From assembly GCF_016900775.1 (NCBI RefSeq), contig NZ_JACJKN010000003.1, forward strand, positions 123,405 to 187,404: a stretch of DNA of 64,000 bases, in the 5' to 3' direction. The DNA is from Olsenella uli. GTDB taxonomy: Bacteria; Actinomycetota; Coriobacteriia; Coriobacteriales; Atopobiaceae. This document shows positions 51,135 through 58,885 of this stretch, one piece after another. How positions within the stretch are numbered: position 1 is the stretch's first letter; every line of letters begins with the position of its first letter. The translations under genes were made by a program, and so were the position numbers. A model generated the notes under the pieces. The model saw nothing but the letters and a program-made list of their open reading frames with translations. It had not been told where the DNA came from and made no database searches.

Positions 51135-52187
51135 ATGCGCATGTTCCGCAACGACTACTCCGAGGGCGCCGCGCCCGAGGTCCTGGCCGCGCTCGTGGCG
51201 ACCAACGACGAGCAGACCGTCGGCTACACCGAGGGCGACGCCCACTGCGAGCGCGCCCGCGAGCTCATCCGCGCCGCGTGCGGGCGCGAGGACGTGGAGG
51301 TGGAGTTCTGCATCGGCGGCACCTCGGCAAACGTCATCGGCGTGACGGGGCTCCTGCGCGACTGGGAGGGCGCCGTCTGCACGAGAGACGCCCACATCAA
51401 CGTGCACGAGACCGGCGCCGTGGCCGCCTGCGGGCGCACCGTGCTGCCCACGGACGACGCGGACGGCTTCCTCACGCCCGAGGCCGCCGAGCGCGTCTGG
51501 CGCTTCCAGACCTCCACGGGCCGCCACATGACGCGTCCCGGCTGTGTCTACATCTCCAACACCACGGAGCTCGGCGGCGTGTGGGACCGCGAGCGCTTCG
51601 ACGCGATCTGCGACTGGGCGGACGGCCACGGCCTGCCCGTGTTTCTCGACGGCGCACGGCTGGGGTCGGCCCTCACCTCCCCCGCCGCGGACGGCCTCAC
51701 GCTGGAGCACATCGCGGCGCGCTGCGGGGCCTTCTACATCGGCGGCACCAAGAACGGCCTGCTCATGGGCGAGGCCATGGTCATCTCCGACCCGCGCCTG
51801 CGCGAGGCCTTCCCGTTCCTCCAGAAGGAGCGCGGAGGGCTCCTCGCCAAGGGGCGCCTGCTCGGCGTGCAGTTCGAGGCCGCCTTCTCGCCGGCGGCGG
51901 ACGGCGGCGAGGCCCTCTACTGGCGCCTCGCGAGAAACGCCAACGCATGCGCCTTCCGCCTGCGCGAGGGGCTCGTGCGCCTGGGCTTTACGCCCTACGG
52001 CGAGGCTCCATCCAACCAGCAGTTCTTCGTGATGACGCCCGCGCAGCGCGACGCCTTCGAGGCCGCGTGCGGCTGCGAGACCTTCTACGAGCTCGCGGAC
52101 GGCAACGTGGTCGCGCGCTTCGTCTGCTCCTGGGCCACGGGCGAGAAGGACGTGGACGAGCTCCTGGCACTTGCCGCCACCCTGTGA
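51135..52187 (+). CDS. ltaE: Low-specificity L-threonine aldolase
   Basis: A 350-residue PLP fold-type I aldolase splitting threonine to glycine and acetaldehyde. Key segments: FRNDYSEGAAPEVL at the start, DAHINVHETGAVA (PLP-stacking His), GLPVFLDGARLGSAL (PLP Asp), and FYIGGTKNGLLMGEA with the Schiff-base Lys. GGAGG precedes ATG 51135. A GGGGAC...TTTTCCCC family E element directly follows the stop (52191-52210). Confidence 0.93.
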   Translation: MRMFRNDYSEGAAPEVLAALVATNDEQTVGYTEGDAHCERARELIRAACGREDVEVEFCIGGTSANVIGVTGLLRDWEGAVCTRDAHINVHETGAVAACGRTVLPTDDADGFLTPEAAERVWRFQTSTGRHMTRPGCVYISNTTELGGVWDRERFDAICDWADGHGLPVFLDGARLGSALTSPAADGLTLEHIAARCGAFYIGGTKNGLLMGEAMVISDPRLREAFPFLQKERGGLLAKGRLLGVQFEAAFSPAADGGEALYWRLARNANACAFRLREGLVRLGFTPYGEAPSNQQFFVMTPAQRDAFEAACGCETFYELADGNVVARFVCSWATGEKDVDELLALAATL

Positions 52188-52190
52188 CTT

Positions 52191-52210
52191 GGGGACGGGT
52201 TATTTTCCCC
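52191..52210. repeat. Family E element GGGGACGGGTTATTTTCCCC
   Basis: Immediately after the aldolase stop and before the convergent HAD stop. GGGG/CCCC ends frame an AT-rich centre. Compare GGGGAC-GTCCCC elements at 29925 and 59692. Could act as a weak terminator. Confidence 0.4.
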
Positions 52211-52213
52211 ACA

Positions 52214-52843
52214 TCACACAAACGAGTCGATGACCTCGTCGGCCGCGCTCACGTCCTGGACGATGTCGCAGCCGGTATAGGCGATGACGTAGCAGCCGGC
52301 AGCGCGGGCCGAGGCGATGCCCGTCGGCGAGTCCTCCACCGCCACGCACGCCGCCGGGTCCACGCCCAGAAGCTCCGCCGCGCGCAGGTACGGGTCGGGC
52401 GCCGGCTTGCGGCTCTCGACCATGTCCCCGCAGACGATGACGTCGAAGCGGCTCAGGACCCCCAGCCGCGCGAGTGCCGTGAGGATGCAGCGGGAGACCG
52501 TCATCGACACGAGCCCCACCTTGATACCGCGCTCGCGCAGGCCGTCCAGCAGCTCCACGGCGCCCGGCTCCATCACGAGCGGGGCCTCGGCGTAGGTGCG
52601 ATAGCAGTCGTCCCGCAGGCGCTCGTAGTCGTCGATGGTGCCTGCCACGTGATGGCGCTCGAGGATGGGCGGGACCATCACGCGGTCCTCGCCGCCCGTG
52701 AGCACCTCGAGCTCCTCGCGCGAGACCTCCGCGCCCATCTGGCGCAGCACCCTCTGCACGAGGCGGATGTTCTCGACCTCGGTGTTGCAGAGCGTCCCGT
52801 CAAAGTCAAAGAGCACGGCGTCGGGGCAGTCGGGTCTGGGCAT
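52214..52843 (-). CDS. HAD-superfamily phosphatase (beta-phosphoglucomutase-like)
   Basis: A 209-residue HAD enzyme: motif I AVLFDFDGTLCNTE, helical C1 cap (about 20-85), motif II VGLVSMTVS, lysine in SRKPAPDPYL, and motif III/IV VAVEDSPTGIASARAAG. The order and KPAPDPYL signature fit the phosphoglucomutase/phosphatase branch. ATG 52843 with GGGAGAAG is preferred to the upstream in-frame start at 52909, which overlaps the divergent gene. Substrate unknown. Confidence 0.9.
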   Translation of the reverse strand: MPRPDCPDAVLFDFDGTLCNTEVENIRLVQRVLRQMGAEVSREELEVLTGGEDRVMVPPILERHHVAGTIDDYERLRDDCYRTYAEAPLVMEPGAVELLDGLRERGIKVGLVSMTVSRCILTALARLGVLSRFDVIVCGDMVESRKPAPDPYLRAAELLGVDPAACVAVEDSPTGIASARAAGCYVIAYTGCDIVQDVSAADEVIDSFV

Positions 52844-52902
52844 CTCTTCTCCCTGCGAATGGCGACGGTCCCCGCCAGTGTAGCAGACCCCCGCTGAGCT
52901 GC

Positions 52903-53403
52903 ATGTCAAAGCATTTTGACGCGGAGGCGCGCCAGTTCCTCATCCTGTTTGCGCTGAACTACGTCTTCCTGCTGTTCACTTTCGTGACAAACTTTGGCTC
53001 AGGCTTTGATGACGCCTTCACGTCGCCGCTTTGGATGTATCTGCGCGCCTTCGTTGGAGGCGCATGGCTCGTCGTCCTGATTCCCTACCGCCGCTTCATC
53101 AGGGCCCACAGGCTCCGGTACTACCAGGACATAGGCCGCTACCTCGAGAAGAACCTCGTTCTCGGGGAGTCGCGCGCCGCGAGGGTCGCCCACGCCATCC
53201 TGAGGCACATCCAAATCTGGAACGGCATTCTCGTCGACCTTGCCGTTCTCACCGGACTCGCTGCGGGCGGCGTGCTCACGCCCCCGCTCGCCGTGCTTGT
53301 CATTGCCGGCGGCGCCGCGCTCTCGGCCATTGGCATCCACCTCGACAAGGAGCGCCAGCGCTGGGGCGGCCCCGTCAATCCGCCCCTCCCCCCGCAGCGC
53401 TAA
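52903..53403 (+). CDS. Hypothetical membrane protein
   Basis: A 166-residue protein with about four hydrophobic segments (residues 10-30, 45-62, 105-125, 127-146), and a basic cytoplasmic loop (YRRFIRAHRLRYYQDIGRYLEKN) that may interact with lipid or nucleic acid. No family recognised. The ribosome site before ATG 52903 is weak. Base composition is slightly lower in GC at its start than in its neighbours. It ends before a strong palindrome. Confidence 0.6.
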   Translation: MSKHFDAEARQFLILFALNYVFLLFTFVTNFGSGFDDAFTSPLWMYLRAFVGGAWLVVLIPYRRFIRAHRLRYYQDIGRYLEKNLVLGESRAARVAHAILRHIQIWNGILVDLAVLTGLAAGGVLTPPLAVLVIAGGAALSAIGIHLDKERQRWGGPVNPPLPPQR

Positions 53404-53453
53404 CACCCCGCAGCACGCCCTTCCTTTCGGTAAGAGAACCCGCCCAGAGACGA

Positions 53454-53539
53454 CCGCCCCGCCGGTCCCTCTGACTTTCTAAGCGGAATCTTTCGCGAAG
53501 CGCAGTTCCGCGTGAAAGTCAGAGGGGCCGGCGGGGCGG
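53454..53539. repeat. 26-bp-arm palindrome (CCGCCCCGCCGG...CTGACTTTC)
   Basis: Arms 53454-53479 and 53514-53539 match at 25 of 26 positions; the loop has an extra AGCGGAA/TTCCGC stem. It separates the membrane protein from the convergent DUF47 gene and is the likely bidirectional terminator. Confidence 0.75.
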
Positions 53540-53566
53540 CACCCGCGCGATGAGCGTTCTTCTCGC

Positions 53567-54193
53567 CTACGCGTCCTTCATGATGATGTCGCGCACGATG
53601 CCGGAGACGCGGTCGCACGCGTCAAGGCAGAGCTCCATGCGGTCGAAGATGCGCAGCCAGCTGACCGCGTACTTGCCGCTCGCGTCCTCCTCGTCAGAGA
53701 AGAGGCGGCGCAGCGCCTTCTGGTAAACGGTGTCGCCCTCGTCCTCGACGGTGCCAATCTCGATGGCCTTCTCCAGGACGATGCGGTCCTTCTTGTAGTC
53801 GGGCAGGTGGTTGATCATCTCCTGCATCTCGGTCACCGCGTGCACGGTGAGCTCGGAGATCTGCTTGGCCTCGAGGCGCAGGTCGGAGAGGTTGAAGAGG
53901 TCAAGGCGCACCGCCACGCCGTACATGGAGTCCACCACGTCGTCCATGGCCAGCGCGAGGCTCGAGATGTCCTCGCGGTCGATCGGGGTGATGAAGGAGG
54001 TGTAGAGCTTGGCCATGATGGCCTTCACGCGCTCGTCGCAGGTGGACTCGTAGACCTTCATCTGCGGGATGCTGCTCATGGACGCGGGGAACTCCGAGAT
54101 GATGGCGTTGTACTCGTTCGCGGCCTCGTTGATGAGGGCGGCGAACTCCTTGAGCAGGGTGTAGAACTCGTCTTCCTTCTTGATGCGGGGCAT
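53567..54193 (-). CDS. DUF47 (PhoU-like) phosphate transport accessory protein
   Basis: A 208-residue all-helical DUF47 protein: KKEDEFYTLLKEFAALINEAA at the start, TPIDREDISSLALAMDDVVDSMYGVAVRLDLF as the family hallmark with acidic metal-binding residues, and a C-terminal FDRMELCLDACDRVSGIVRDIIMK. DUF47 proteins are partners of Pit transporters and are encoded beside them, as here (57 bases downstream of pit). Likely a regulator of phosphate flux. Confidence 0.93.
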   Translation of the reverse strand: MPRIKKEDEFYTLLKEFAALINEAANEYNAIISEFPASMSSIPQMKVYESTCDERVKAIMAKLYTSFITPIDREDISSLALAMDDVVDSMYGVAVRLDLFNLSDLRLEAKQISELTVHAVTEMQEMINHLPDYKKDRIVLEKAIEIGTVEDEGDTVYQKALRRLFSDEEDASGKYAVSWLRIFDRMELCLDACDRVSGIVRDIIMKDA

Positions 54194-54250
54194 GCTGACT
54201 CCTTTTCGAGCGGCGGGACGGTCGGGCGGCGCGGCGCGCCAGGTGCGGGA

Positions 54251-55339
54251 CTAGAAGAGAACCAGGAAGAGCTTGGCGAGGATGAAGCCGATGACGCCGC
54301 AGCCGGGGAACGTGAAGACCCAGGTGAGGACCATCTCCTTGGCCACGCCCCAGTTGACGGACTTGGGGTCCTTGGCGGCGCCGGCGCCCATGATCGCGGC
54401 GGTCTTGGTGTGGGTGGTGGAGACGGGAAGGCCCGTGAGCGTGGCGATGAGCAGGCTCGCGGTGGCCGAGACGGAGGCGGCAAAGCCCTGGTACTTCTCA
54501 AGCCGCACCATCTCCATGCCGACCTTCTTGATGATCTTCTTGCCGCCCACCGCGGTGCCGATGGCCATGACCGCGGCGCAGAGCACCATGATCCAGAGCG
54601 GGAAGCCGCCCATCTCGCCCACCGTCATGTTGAGCGAGAGCGCGATGGCGAGCATGGCGGTGGACATGAACTTCTGGCCATCCTGCGCGCCGTGCATGAG
54701 GGCCACACCGGCCGCGCCGAGGACCTGCATGCGGCCGAAGAAGTTGTTGGCCGTACGGCGGTCGGCGTTGCGGCACGCGATGGGGATAATCTTGGAGATG
54801 GCCCAGCCGGCGAGAAAGCCGAGCACCGTGGAGAGCACGAGGCCGTAGACGACCTTGACCCACTCCCCCATGTTGACGCCGTCAAGGCCGCCGGAGACCG
54901 CGAGCGCGGCGCCCGTGAGGCCGGCGATGAGCGCGTGGCTCTCGGAGGTGGGGATGCCAAAGGCCCAGGCGCCAAGCCCCCAGGCCACGATGCCCACCGT
55001 CGCCGCGGCGAGCGCGATGAGCGCCGCATGGGAGTCGCCGCCAAAGTCCACCATGCCGGAGATCGTGTCCGCGACGGCCGTGGAGATGAACGACATGGCG
55101 ACGAGGCCCACGAAGTTGCAGACGACGCTCATAAAAATCGCCGAATCCACGTCGATGGAACGAGTTCCGACGGGCTCGGCGATGGCGTTGGCTGCGTCTG
55201 TGGCACCGTTGACGAAGATGGTACCCATGACGAGGACCATGACGACGATCAGAAAGGGATTGCTCGACAGGACGCCGAGAAACTGCTCGAAGCTAATCAA
55301 GGGGGTGCTCGCTTCCTCACCGACCGCCGGAGCGGCCAA
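54251..55339 (-). CDS. pit: Low-affinity inorganic phosphate transporter (Pit)
   Basis: A 362-residue permease of the PiT family with about ten helices and the two signature repeats: FVNGATDAANAIAEPVGTRSI near the N terminus and VALMHGAQDGQKFMS centrally; FGIPTSESHALIAGLTGAAL and GLPVSTTHTKTAAIMGAGAA are the paired hallmark loops. It moves metal phosphate with protons. The start is uncertain: TTG at 55339 extends furthest; a TTG at 55300 after GAGGAAG is an alternative. Operon with DUF47. Confidence 0.92.
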   Translation of the reverse strand: MAAPAVGEEASTPLISFEQFLGVLSSNPFLIVVMVLVMGTIFVNGATDAANAIAEPVGTRSIDVDSAIFMSVVCNFVGLVAMSFISTAVADTISGMVDFGGDSHAALIALAAATVGIVAWGLGAWAFGIPTSESHALIAGLTGAALAVSGGLDGVNMGEWVKVVYGLVLSTVLGFLAGWAISKIIPIACRNADRRTANNFFGRMQVLGAAGVALMHGAQDGQKFMSTAMLAIALSLNMTVGEMGGFPLWIMVLCAAVMAIGTAVGGKKIIKKVGMEMVRLEKYQGFAASVSATASLLIATLTGLPVSTTHTKTAAIMGAGAAKDPKSVNWGVAKEMVLTWVFTFPGCGVIGFILAKLFLVLF

Positions 55340-55430
55340 TTGTCACAGCTTTGTTAACGCGTGATAAGGATAGCGTAAGGTCATCTGAAAAAACGCGAGA
55401 AGGACCCTTTGGACCCTCCGTTCGCCGTTG

Positions 55431-55447
55431 CTTACAGAGAGCTTACA
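55431..55447. promoter_or_regulatory. CTTACA-N5-CTTACA direct repeat upstream of pit (Pho-box-like)
   Basis: Two identical CTTACA hexamers with an 11-base period, about 95 bases ahead of the pit start. PhoP/PhoB sites in Gram-positive bacteria are tandem TTNACA-type hexamers with the same period. Only two units are visible, so this is tentative. Confidence 0.35.
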
Positions 55448-55469
55448 TTGCAGGACGATGCGGCGCATG

Positions 55470-55536
55470 GCGAGCATGCCCCCTCGCACGGAATCCCCTT
55501 CCTCTTGAGGCGAATCGTGCGCGGGGGCATGCTCGC
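55470..55536. repeat. Family A palindrome (third locus)
   Basis: Arms 55470-55490 and 55516-55536 differ at one base and match the arms at 31056 and 35844. It lies between the tRNA-Thr terminator and the pit promoter. GCGAGAAG motifs flank it at 55395 and 55550. Confidence 0.75.
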
Positions 55537-55564
55537 TGGCATTCGCAGGCGAGAAGAACACGAA

Positions 55565-55594
55565 ACAGCCCGGGGGCCGTAGCCTCCGGGCTGT
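55565..55594 (-). terminator. Terminator downstream of tRNA-Thr
   Basis: On the minus strand ACAGCCCGG and CCGGGCTGT (with further inner pairs) form the stem, followed by TTCGTGTTCTT. It begins about 11 bases past the tRNA CCA end. Confidence 0.75.
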
Positions 55595-55604
55595 GCGTCT
55601 ACGC

Positions 55605-55680
55605 TGGAGCCAGCTACCAGACTCGAACTGGTGACCCCCGCTTTACGAGAGCGGTGCTCTACCAACTGAGCTAAGCTGGC
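55605..55680 (-). tRNA. tRNA-Thr, anticodon CGT, CCA encoded
   Basis: The minus strand reads GCCAGCT at 55680, with D arm AGCTCAGTTGGTAGAGC, anticodon stem CCGCT/AGCGG around the loop CTCGTAA (anticodon CGT, codon ACG), T arm with GGTTCGA-type GTTCGAGTC, acceptor AGCTGGC, discriminator T and CCA. All stems pair. Single isolated tRNA with its own terminator. Confidence 0.95.
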
Positions 55681-55774
55681 GTGTCAGCAGATAAGTACTA
55701 TACGAGAAGCGCGGGCGTGGCGCAAGCCCCGTTTTTCTCGCCCGTCCGCGCGGGCGGGGACCGAGTGGGACGGC

Positions 55775-56043
55775 CGCTTAGGATCTGCCGGTCGTTGCAG
55801 CTAGACGGGCCAGTCCGCTTAGCAAACGGGGGTCGTTGCGCGCCCGTGGCCGCACGCGGCCCCCGCCGGCCGCACTGGGCGACCGTTTTCCCGCGAGGAA
55901 GCCCCGAGCCGCGGGTTCTTCTTCTCGCCCCGAGGGCCGCAGGGCCGAGGCCGCGCGCCTCCCGTGTACGCACCAGGACGCAACGGGCCGCGATCCCTAA
56001 CGCGGCGGGACGGCAACGGCGCAACGACCCCGGATTCCTAAGC
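55775..56043. repeat. Composite family D repeats flanking a GC-rich spacer
   Basis: CGCTTAGCAAACGGGGGTCGTTGCG (from 55816) is answered by an inverted GGCGCAACGACCCCGGATTCCTAAGCG (56017-56043). A second related pair starts CCGCTTAGGATCTGCCGGTCGTTG (55774) and ends near CAACGGGCCGCGATCCCTAACGCGG (55981-56005). The 401-base gap between tRNA-Thr and the PNP fusion gene has no ORF I can support. Confidence 0.55.
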
Positions 56044-56081
56044 GCGGGCAGCCCGGGCGGCGCCGTCTACGCCCCGCCCCC

Positions 56082-57272
56082 CTACAGCAGGCGCAGCACC
56101 CCGCGCACGAGGCGCTCGAAGTCCTCGGCGTGCGTTCCCGCGGCCGCGAGGACGCTCTCGTGGCTCACCGCGGGCGCGCCGGACTCGTTGGCCGCGAGGG
56201 TGAGGCCGAGCACGCTCATCCCGAGGGCGCGGGCCATGATGACCTCGCAGACGGTGGACATGCCCACGTAGGACACGCCGAGCGTGCGCAGGGCCTCCAC
56301 CTCGGCCGGCGTCTCGAAGCAGGGGCCGAGCACGCCCGCGTAGACGCCCTCCTCCACGGCGATGCCAAGGTCGTCCGCCACGCCGCGCGCGATGGTGCGC
56401 AGGTAGGGGGAGTACGCCTCGTTCATGTCCACGAAGGGGCTCTCCACGTCGCGCAGGCCGTCCCACTCGGCCAGCGGGTTGCGCCCGGTGAGGTTGATCT
56501 GGTCCGTGAGGATGCCCAGGCCCACGTGCGCCTGGCCGGGCACGGCGCCCGTCGCGCAGGCAAAGACGATGTCGCGGCAGCCCAGGTGGTGCGCATGGCG
56601 CACGAGCGCGGTCACCTCCGCGGCGGAGTAGCCCTGGTAGAGGTGGATGCGGCCGGGGTAGACCACCACGGGCACGTCGTCGATCGTGCCCACCGTGGCC
56701 TCGAAGCGGTGCCCCGGCACGGGGCGCGCCGTGGCCGGGAAGCCGTCGATGTCCTGGTAGTCGATGCGGCGGACCGGGCGCACGAGCGTCCCCAGATGCC
56801 CCAGCCCGCTCCCCAGCACGATGGCGACGGGATGCTCGACGCTCGGCTTGCACGCACGAACGGTGTCCTCGGTGACCATGCAGACCCCCTCCCTCGCGAG
56901 CCTGTCGGCAAAGACGCCGCGGCCCGGAACAAGTCTTCCAGAGTAGGTTCCATCGTAGACCAGACCCACGCCGCATGAGGGGCTCTTTGCCTTGAGCACG
57001 GCGAGCGTGGCGCCAAAGCGGGCGACCGAGGCGGCGCAGGCCTCGGCCCCGCGGGCAAACGCCTCCGTCACGTCCTCGCCCGTGGCGAGAAGGACGCGCT
57101 CCCCCACCCGCTCGGCCGGGGGCCGCGGACACGGGAGGCCCGCCGCGCGCTCGGGGCAGACGCAGCAGGCCTCGGTCTTTGACGCAAGTTCCATGACCTC
57201 GCCCGCGGGCTTGGCGCCCCCGTCGTAGCGGACGGGCTCGCCGAGCAGGCAGGCGCTCACGCAGACGCGCAC
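56082..57272 (-). CDS. Fusion of DUF523/TudS-like desulfidase and purine nucleoside phosphorylase
   Basis: A 396-residue two-domain protein. Residues 1-138 are DUF523, the module of thiouracil desulfidase TudS: VSACLLGEPVRYDGG, CVCPERAAGLPCPRPPAE and KAKSPSCGVG supply Cys8, Cys39 and Cys100, the likely three ligands of a [4Fe-4S] cluster. Residues 140-396 are a class I PNP: VLGSGLGHLG, YPGRIHLYQG, CFETPAEVEAL (base-binding Glu), GMSTVCEVIMARAL and AANESG. Both halves look intact. Coupling desulfuration to phosphorolysis suggests salvage of thiolated nucleosides or bases. The GTG start at 57272 has a poor ribosome site, 10 bases after the upstream stop. Confidence 0.9.
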   Translation of the reverse strand: MRVCVSACLLGEPVRYDGGAKPAGEVMELASKTEACCVCPERAAGLPCPRPPAERVGERVLLATGEDVTEAFARGAEACAASVARFGATLAVLKAKSPSCGVGLVYDGTYSGRLVPGRGVFADRLAREGVCMVTEDTVRACKPSVEHPVAIVLGSGLGHLGTLVRPVRRIDYQDIDGFPATARPVPGHRFEATVGTIDDVPVVVYPGRIHLYQGYSAAEVTALVRHAHHLGCRDIVFACATGAVPGQAHVGLGILTDQINLTGRNPLAEWDGLRDVESPFVDMNEAYSPYLRTIARGVADDLGIAVEEGVYAGVLGPCFETPAEVEALRTLGVSYVGMSTVCEVIMARALGMSVLGLTLAANESGAPAVSHESVLAAAGTHAEDFERLVRGVLRLL

Positions 57273-57282
57273 GCGCGCCCCG

Positions 57283-58194
57283 CTAGGAGGCCACGAGCGA
57301 GCCCACCTGGACGGTGGCGTTGGAGAGGAGGTTCCTCGTGTAGGCCATCCACTCCTCGCTCACCTGCGAGGCCACCTCGGAGTAGTTGTTCGACGCCACC
57401 TGATAGGCGGCCTCGGCCGCGGCGTAGGTGGCGGAGTCGTTGGTGATCTCGTAGCTCGAGAGCGTGGCGTAGAAGTCACCGTCCTGGCGCGCCCAGGTGC
57501 CCGTCTCGGAGTCCCACTCGTCGCCGAGAAGCCCGATGACGTAGCTCGCGTAGTCGGCCGTCGGGGTGTCCTCGGCGCCCTCCTCGGGCTCGGCCGGGGC
57601 CGTCGGCACGTCGGGCAGCGGCGTGGAGACCACCGAGTCGCGCAGCTTGGACATCGTCGCGGAGTCGGCGATGGTCGCCTTGGCGGCCTCCTCGTCGATG
57701 CCGTAGTTGCTTGCGATGGTGGCGTAGTCGCTCGTGCCGAACATCTGCTCGGCGAAGGCGGCGACCTCGTCGTCCGAGACGCTGATCCCCTGGGCGGCCG
57801 CGTCGGCCAAGACCACCGCGCTCTGGGCGTAGGACACGACGTCGTTGGCCGTGGGGACGTTGTAGGTGCCGTCCTCGTTGGCGGCGGCGTCGACGCTCGA
57901 GCTCTGCTCGATGACCTCGCGCGCGGTGATGTTGGTCGTCTGGCCGTTGTAGGTGTAGGTCGCGATGGTGCTGTCGAGCTCCTGGGCGGAGAGCGTCGTC
58001 TTGCCCTGGAGCGCCACGCCGGCCGGCGCGCCCGAGCCGGCGCCGCCGAGCAGGAAGTGGCCGCAGAGCACGCCCACCACGAGCGCCACCACGCAGATGG
58101 CCACCCACGCCGGCGTGGCGAGCCCCCTGCCCTTCCCGCCTGCGGTCGAGAGCGGCGAGCCCTTCTCGCCCGCGGTGCTGTTCTTGTCTGCCAT
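57283..58194 (-). CDS. Membrane-anchored extracytoplasmic protein, possibly SurA/PrsA-like
   Basis: A 303-residue protein: cytoplasmic Gly/Lys-rich N terminus, one helix (about 29-52), then a mostly acidic helical exterior domain. ARE-VIEQSSSVDAAANEDG, ADAAAQGISVSDDEVAAFAEQMFG and the alternating short helices resemble the N-terminal chaperone part of SurA-type proteins (DAAAQGISVSDDEV is reminiscent), but no peptidyl-prolyl isomerase domain is seen. ATG 58194 has GAGGGGAGA upstream. It is followed at 10 bases by the TudS-PNP gene. Confidence 0.65.
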   Translation of the reverse strand: MADKNSTAGEKGSPLSTAGGKGRGLATPAWVAICVVALVVGVLCGHFLLGGAGSGAPAGVALQGKTTLSAQELDSTIATYTYNGQTTNITAREVIEQSSSVDAAANEDGTYNVPTANDVVSYAQSAVVLADAAAQGISVSDDEVAAFAEQMFGTSDYATIASNYGIDEEAAKATIADSATMSKLRDSVVSTPLPDVPTAPAEPEEGAEDTPTADYASYVIGLLGDEWDSETGTWARQDGDFYATLSSYEITNDSATYAAAEAAYQVASNNYSEVASQVSEEWMAYTRNLLSNATVQVGSLVAS

Positions 58195-58293
58195 GGGTCT
58201 CCCCTCACGTCGGCCGCGCCCGGGGCGCGGCCATCACGGTCAATCCGTCTGATTCTACTCCCGGGCGGCCGCGCTCCTCGCGGCCCCCACAAG

Positions 58294-58854
58294 CTATGAG
58301 AGAGCCTGAATGATCTCTGCCGAGAAGGACTTGATGTAGCCCGCGCCGCTCTCGGAGTCGAACTTCACGCGCGCGGCGAGCGCGGCCCTCGTGGCGTCGG
58401 AGGCGTTGCCCTGCGCAAGGCCGAGCAGGGCGGCGAGCATGTCGCGGTACTCGGCGTCGCCGTGGTAGCACTGGATGGCCTCGTCGATGAGGGGCCAGAC
58501 CTCGTCGGAGCGCTCGGGCGAGCTCGCGCCGAGGCGACACAGGAAGACGAAGGCCGCAAGGCGCACCGTGGCCGAGCTGTCGTCGAACAGCGACGCCTCG
58601 GCGCCCTCGAAGGCGCCCGTCACGCTGTCGGGGTTCTTGTCGGCGATGGCCGAGAGGGCGTCGAGCACCTCCCAGCGCGTCTGCGCCTCGGGGCGGAAGA
58701 GCGCGTCGATGAGGGCGTCAACGTGCGGGAGGAGCGCCTCGGGGCGGCTGCGCGCCACGAGCGCGAGCGTGTGCGCGACCTCCTGGCGGCGGCGCCTGCT
58801 CGCGCCGGAGAGCTCCTCGACGAGACCGGAGACCTCGGTTGCGGTGTCTGCCAT
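58294..58854 (-). CDS. HEAT-repeat protein
   Basis: A 186-residue all-helical protein with three or four HEAT-like repeats (RRRQEVAHTLALVARSRPEALLPHVDALIDAL; TRWEVLDALSAIADKNPDSV; TVRLAAFVFLCRLGASSPE; AEYRDMLAALLGLAQGN). No signal or catalytic motif. Probably a scaffold or partner-binding protein. It lies 31 bases after the NYN protein on the same strand, suggesting a functional link. Confidence 0.8.
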   Translation of the reverse strand: MADTATEVSGLVEELSGASRRRRQEVAHTLALVARSRPEALLPHVDALIDALFRPEAQTRWEVLDALSAIADKNPDSVTGAFEGAEASLFDDSSATVRLAAFVFLCRLGASSPERSDEVWPLIDEAIQCYHGDAEYRDMLAALLGLAQGNASDATRAALAARVKFDSESGAGYIKSFSAEIIQALS

Positions 58855-58885
58855 GTTCCTAACTCCCTTGCTTGTAAAGCCGAAC

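Noticed and set aside
55681..56081. Possible small protein or ncRNA in the gap after tRNA-Thr
   Set aside because: The sequence is explained by inverted repeats; no conserved RNA or start signal recognised.
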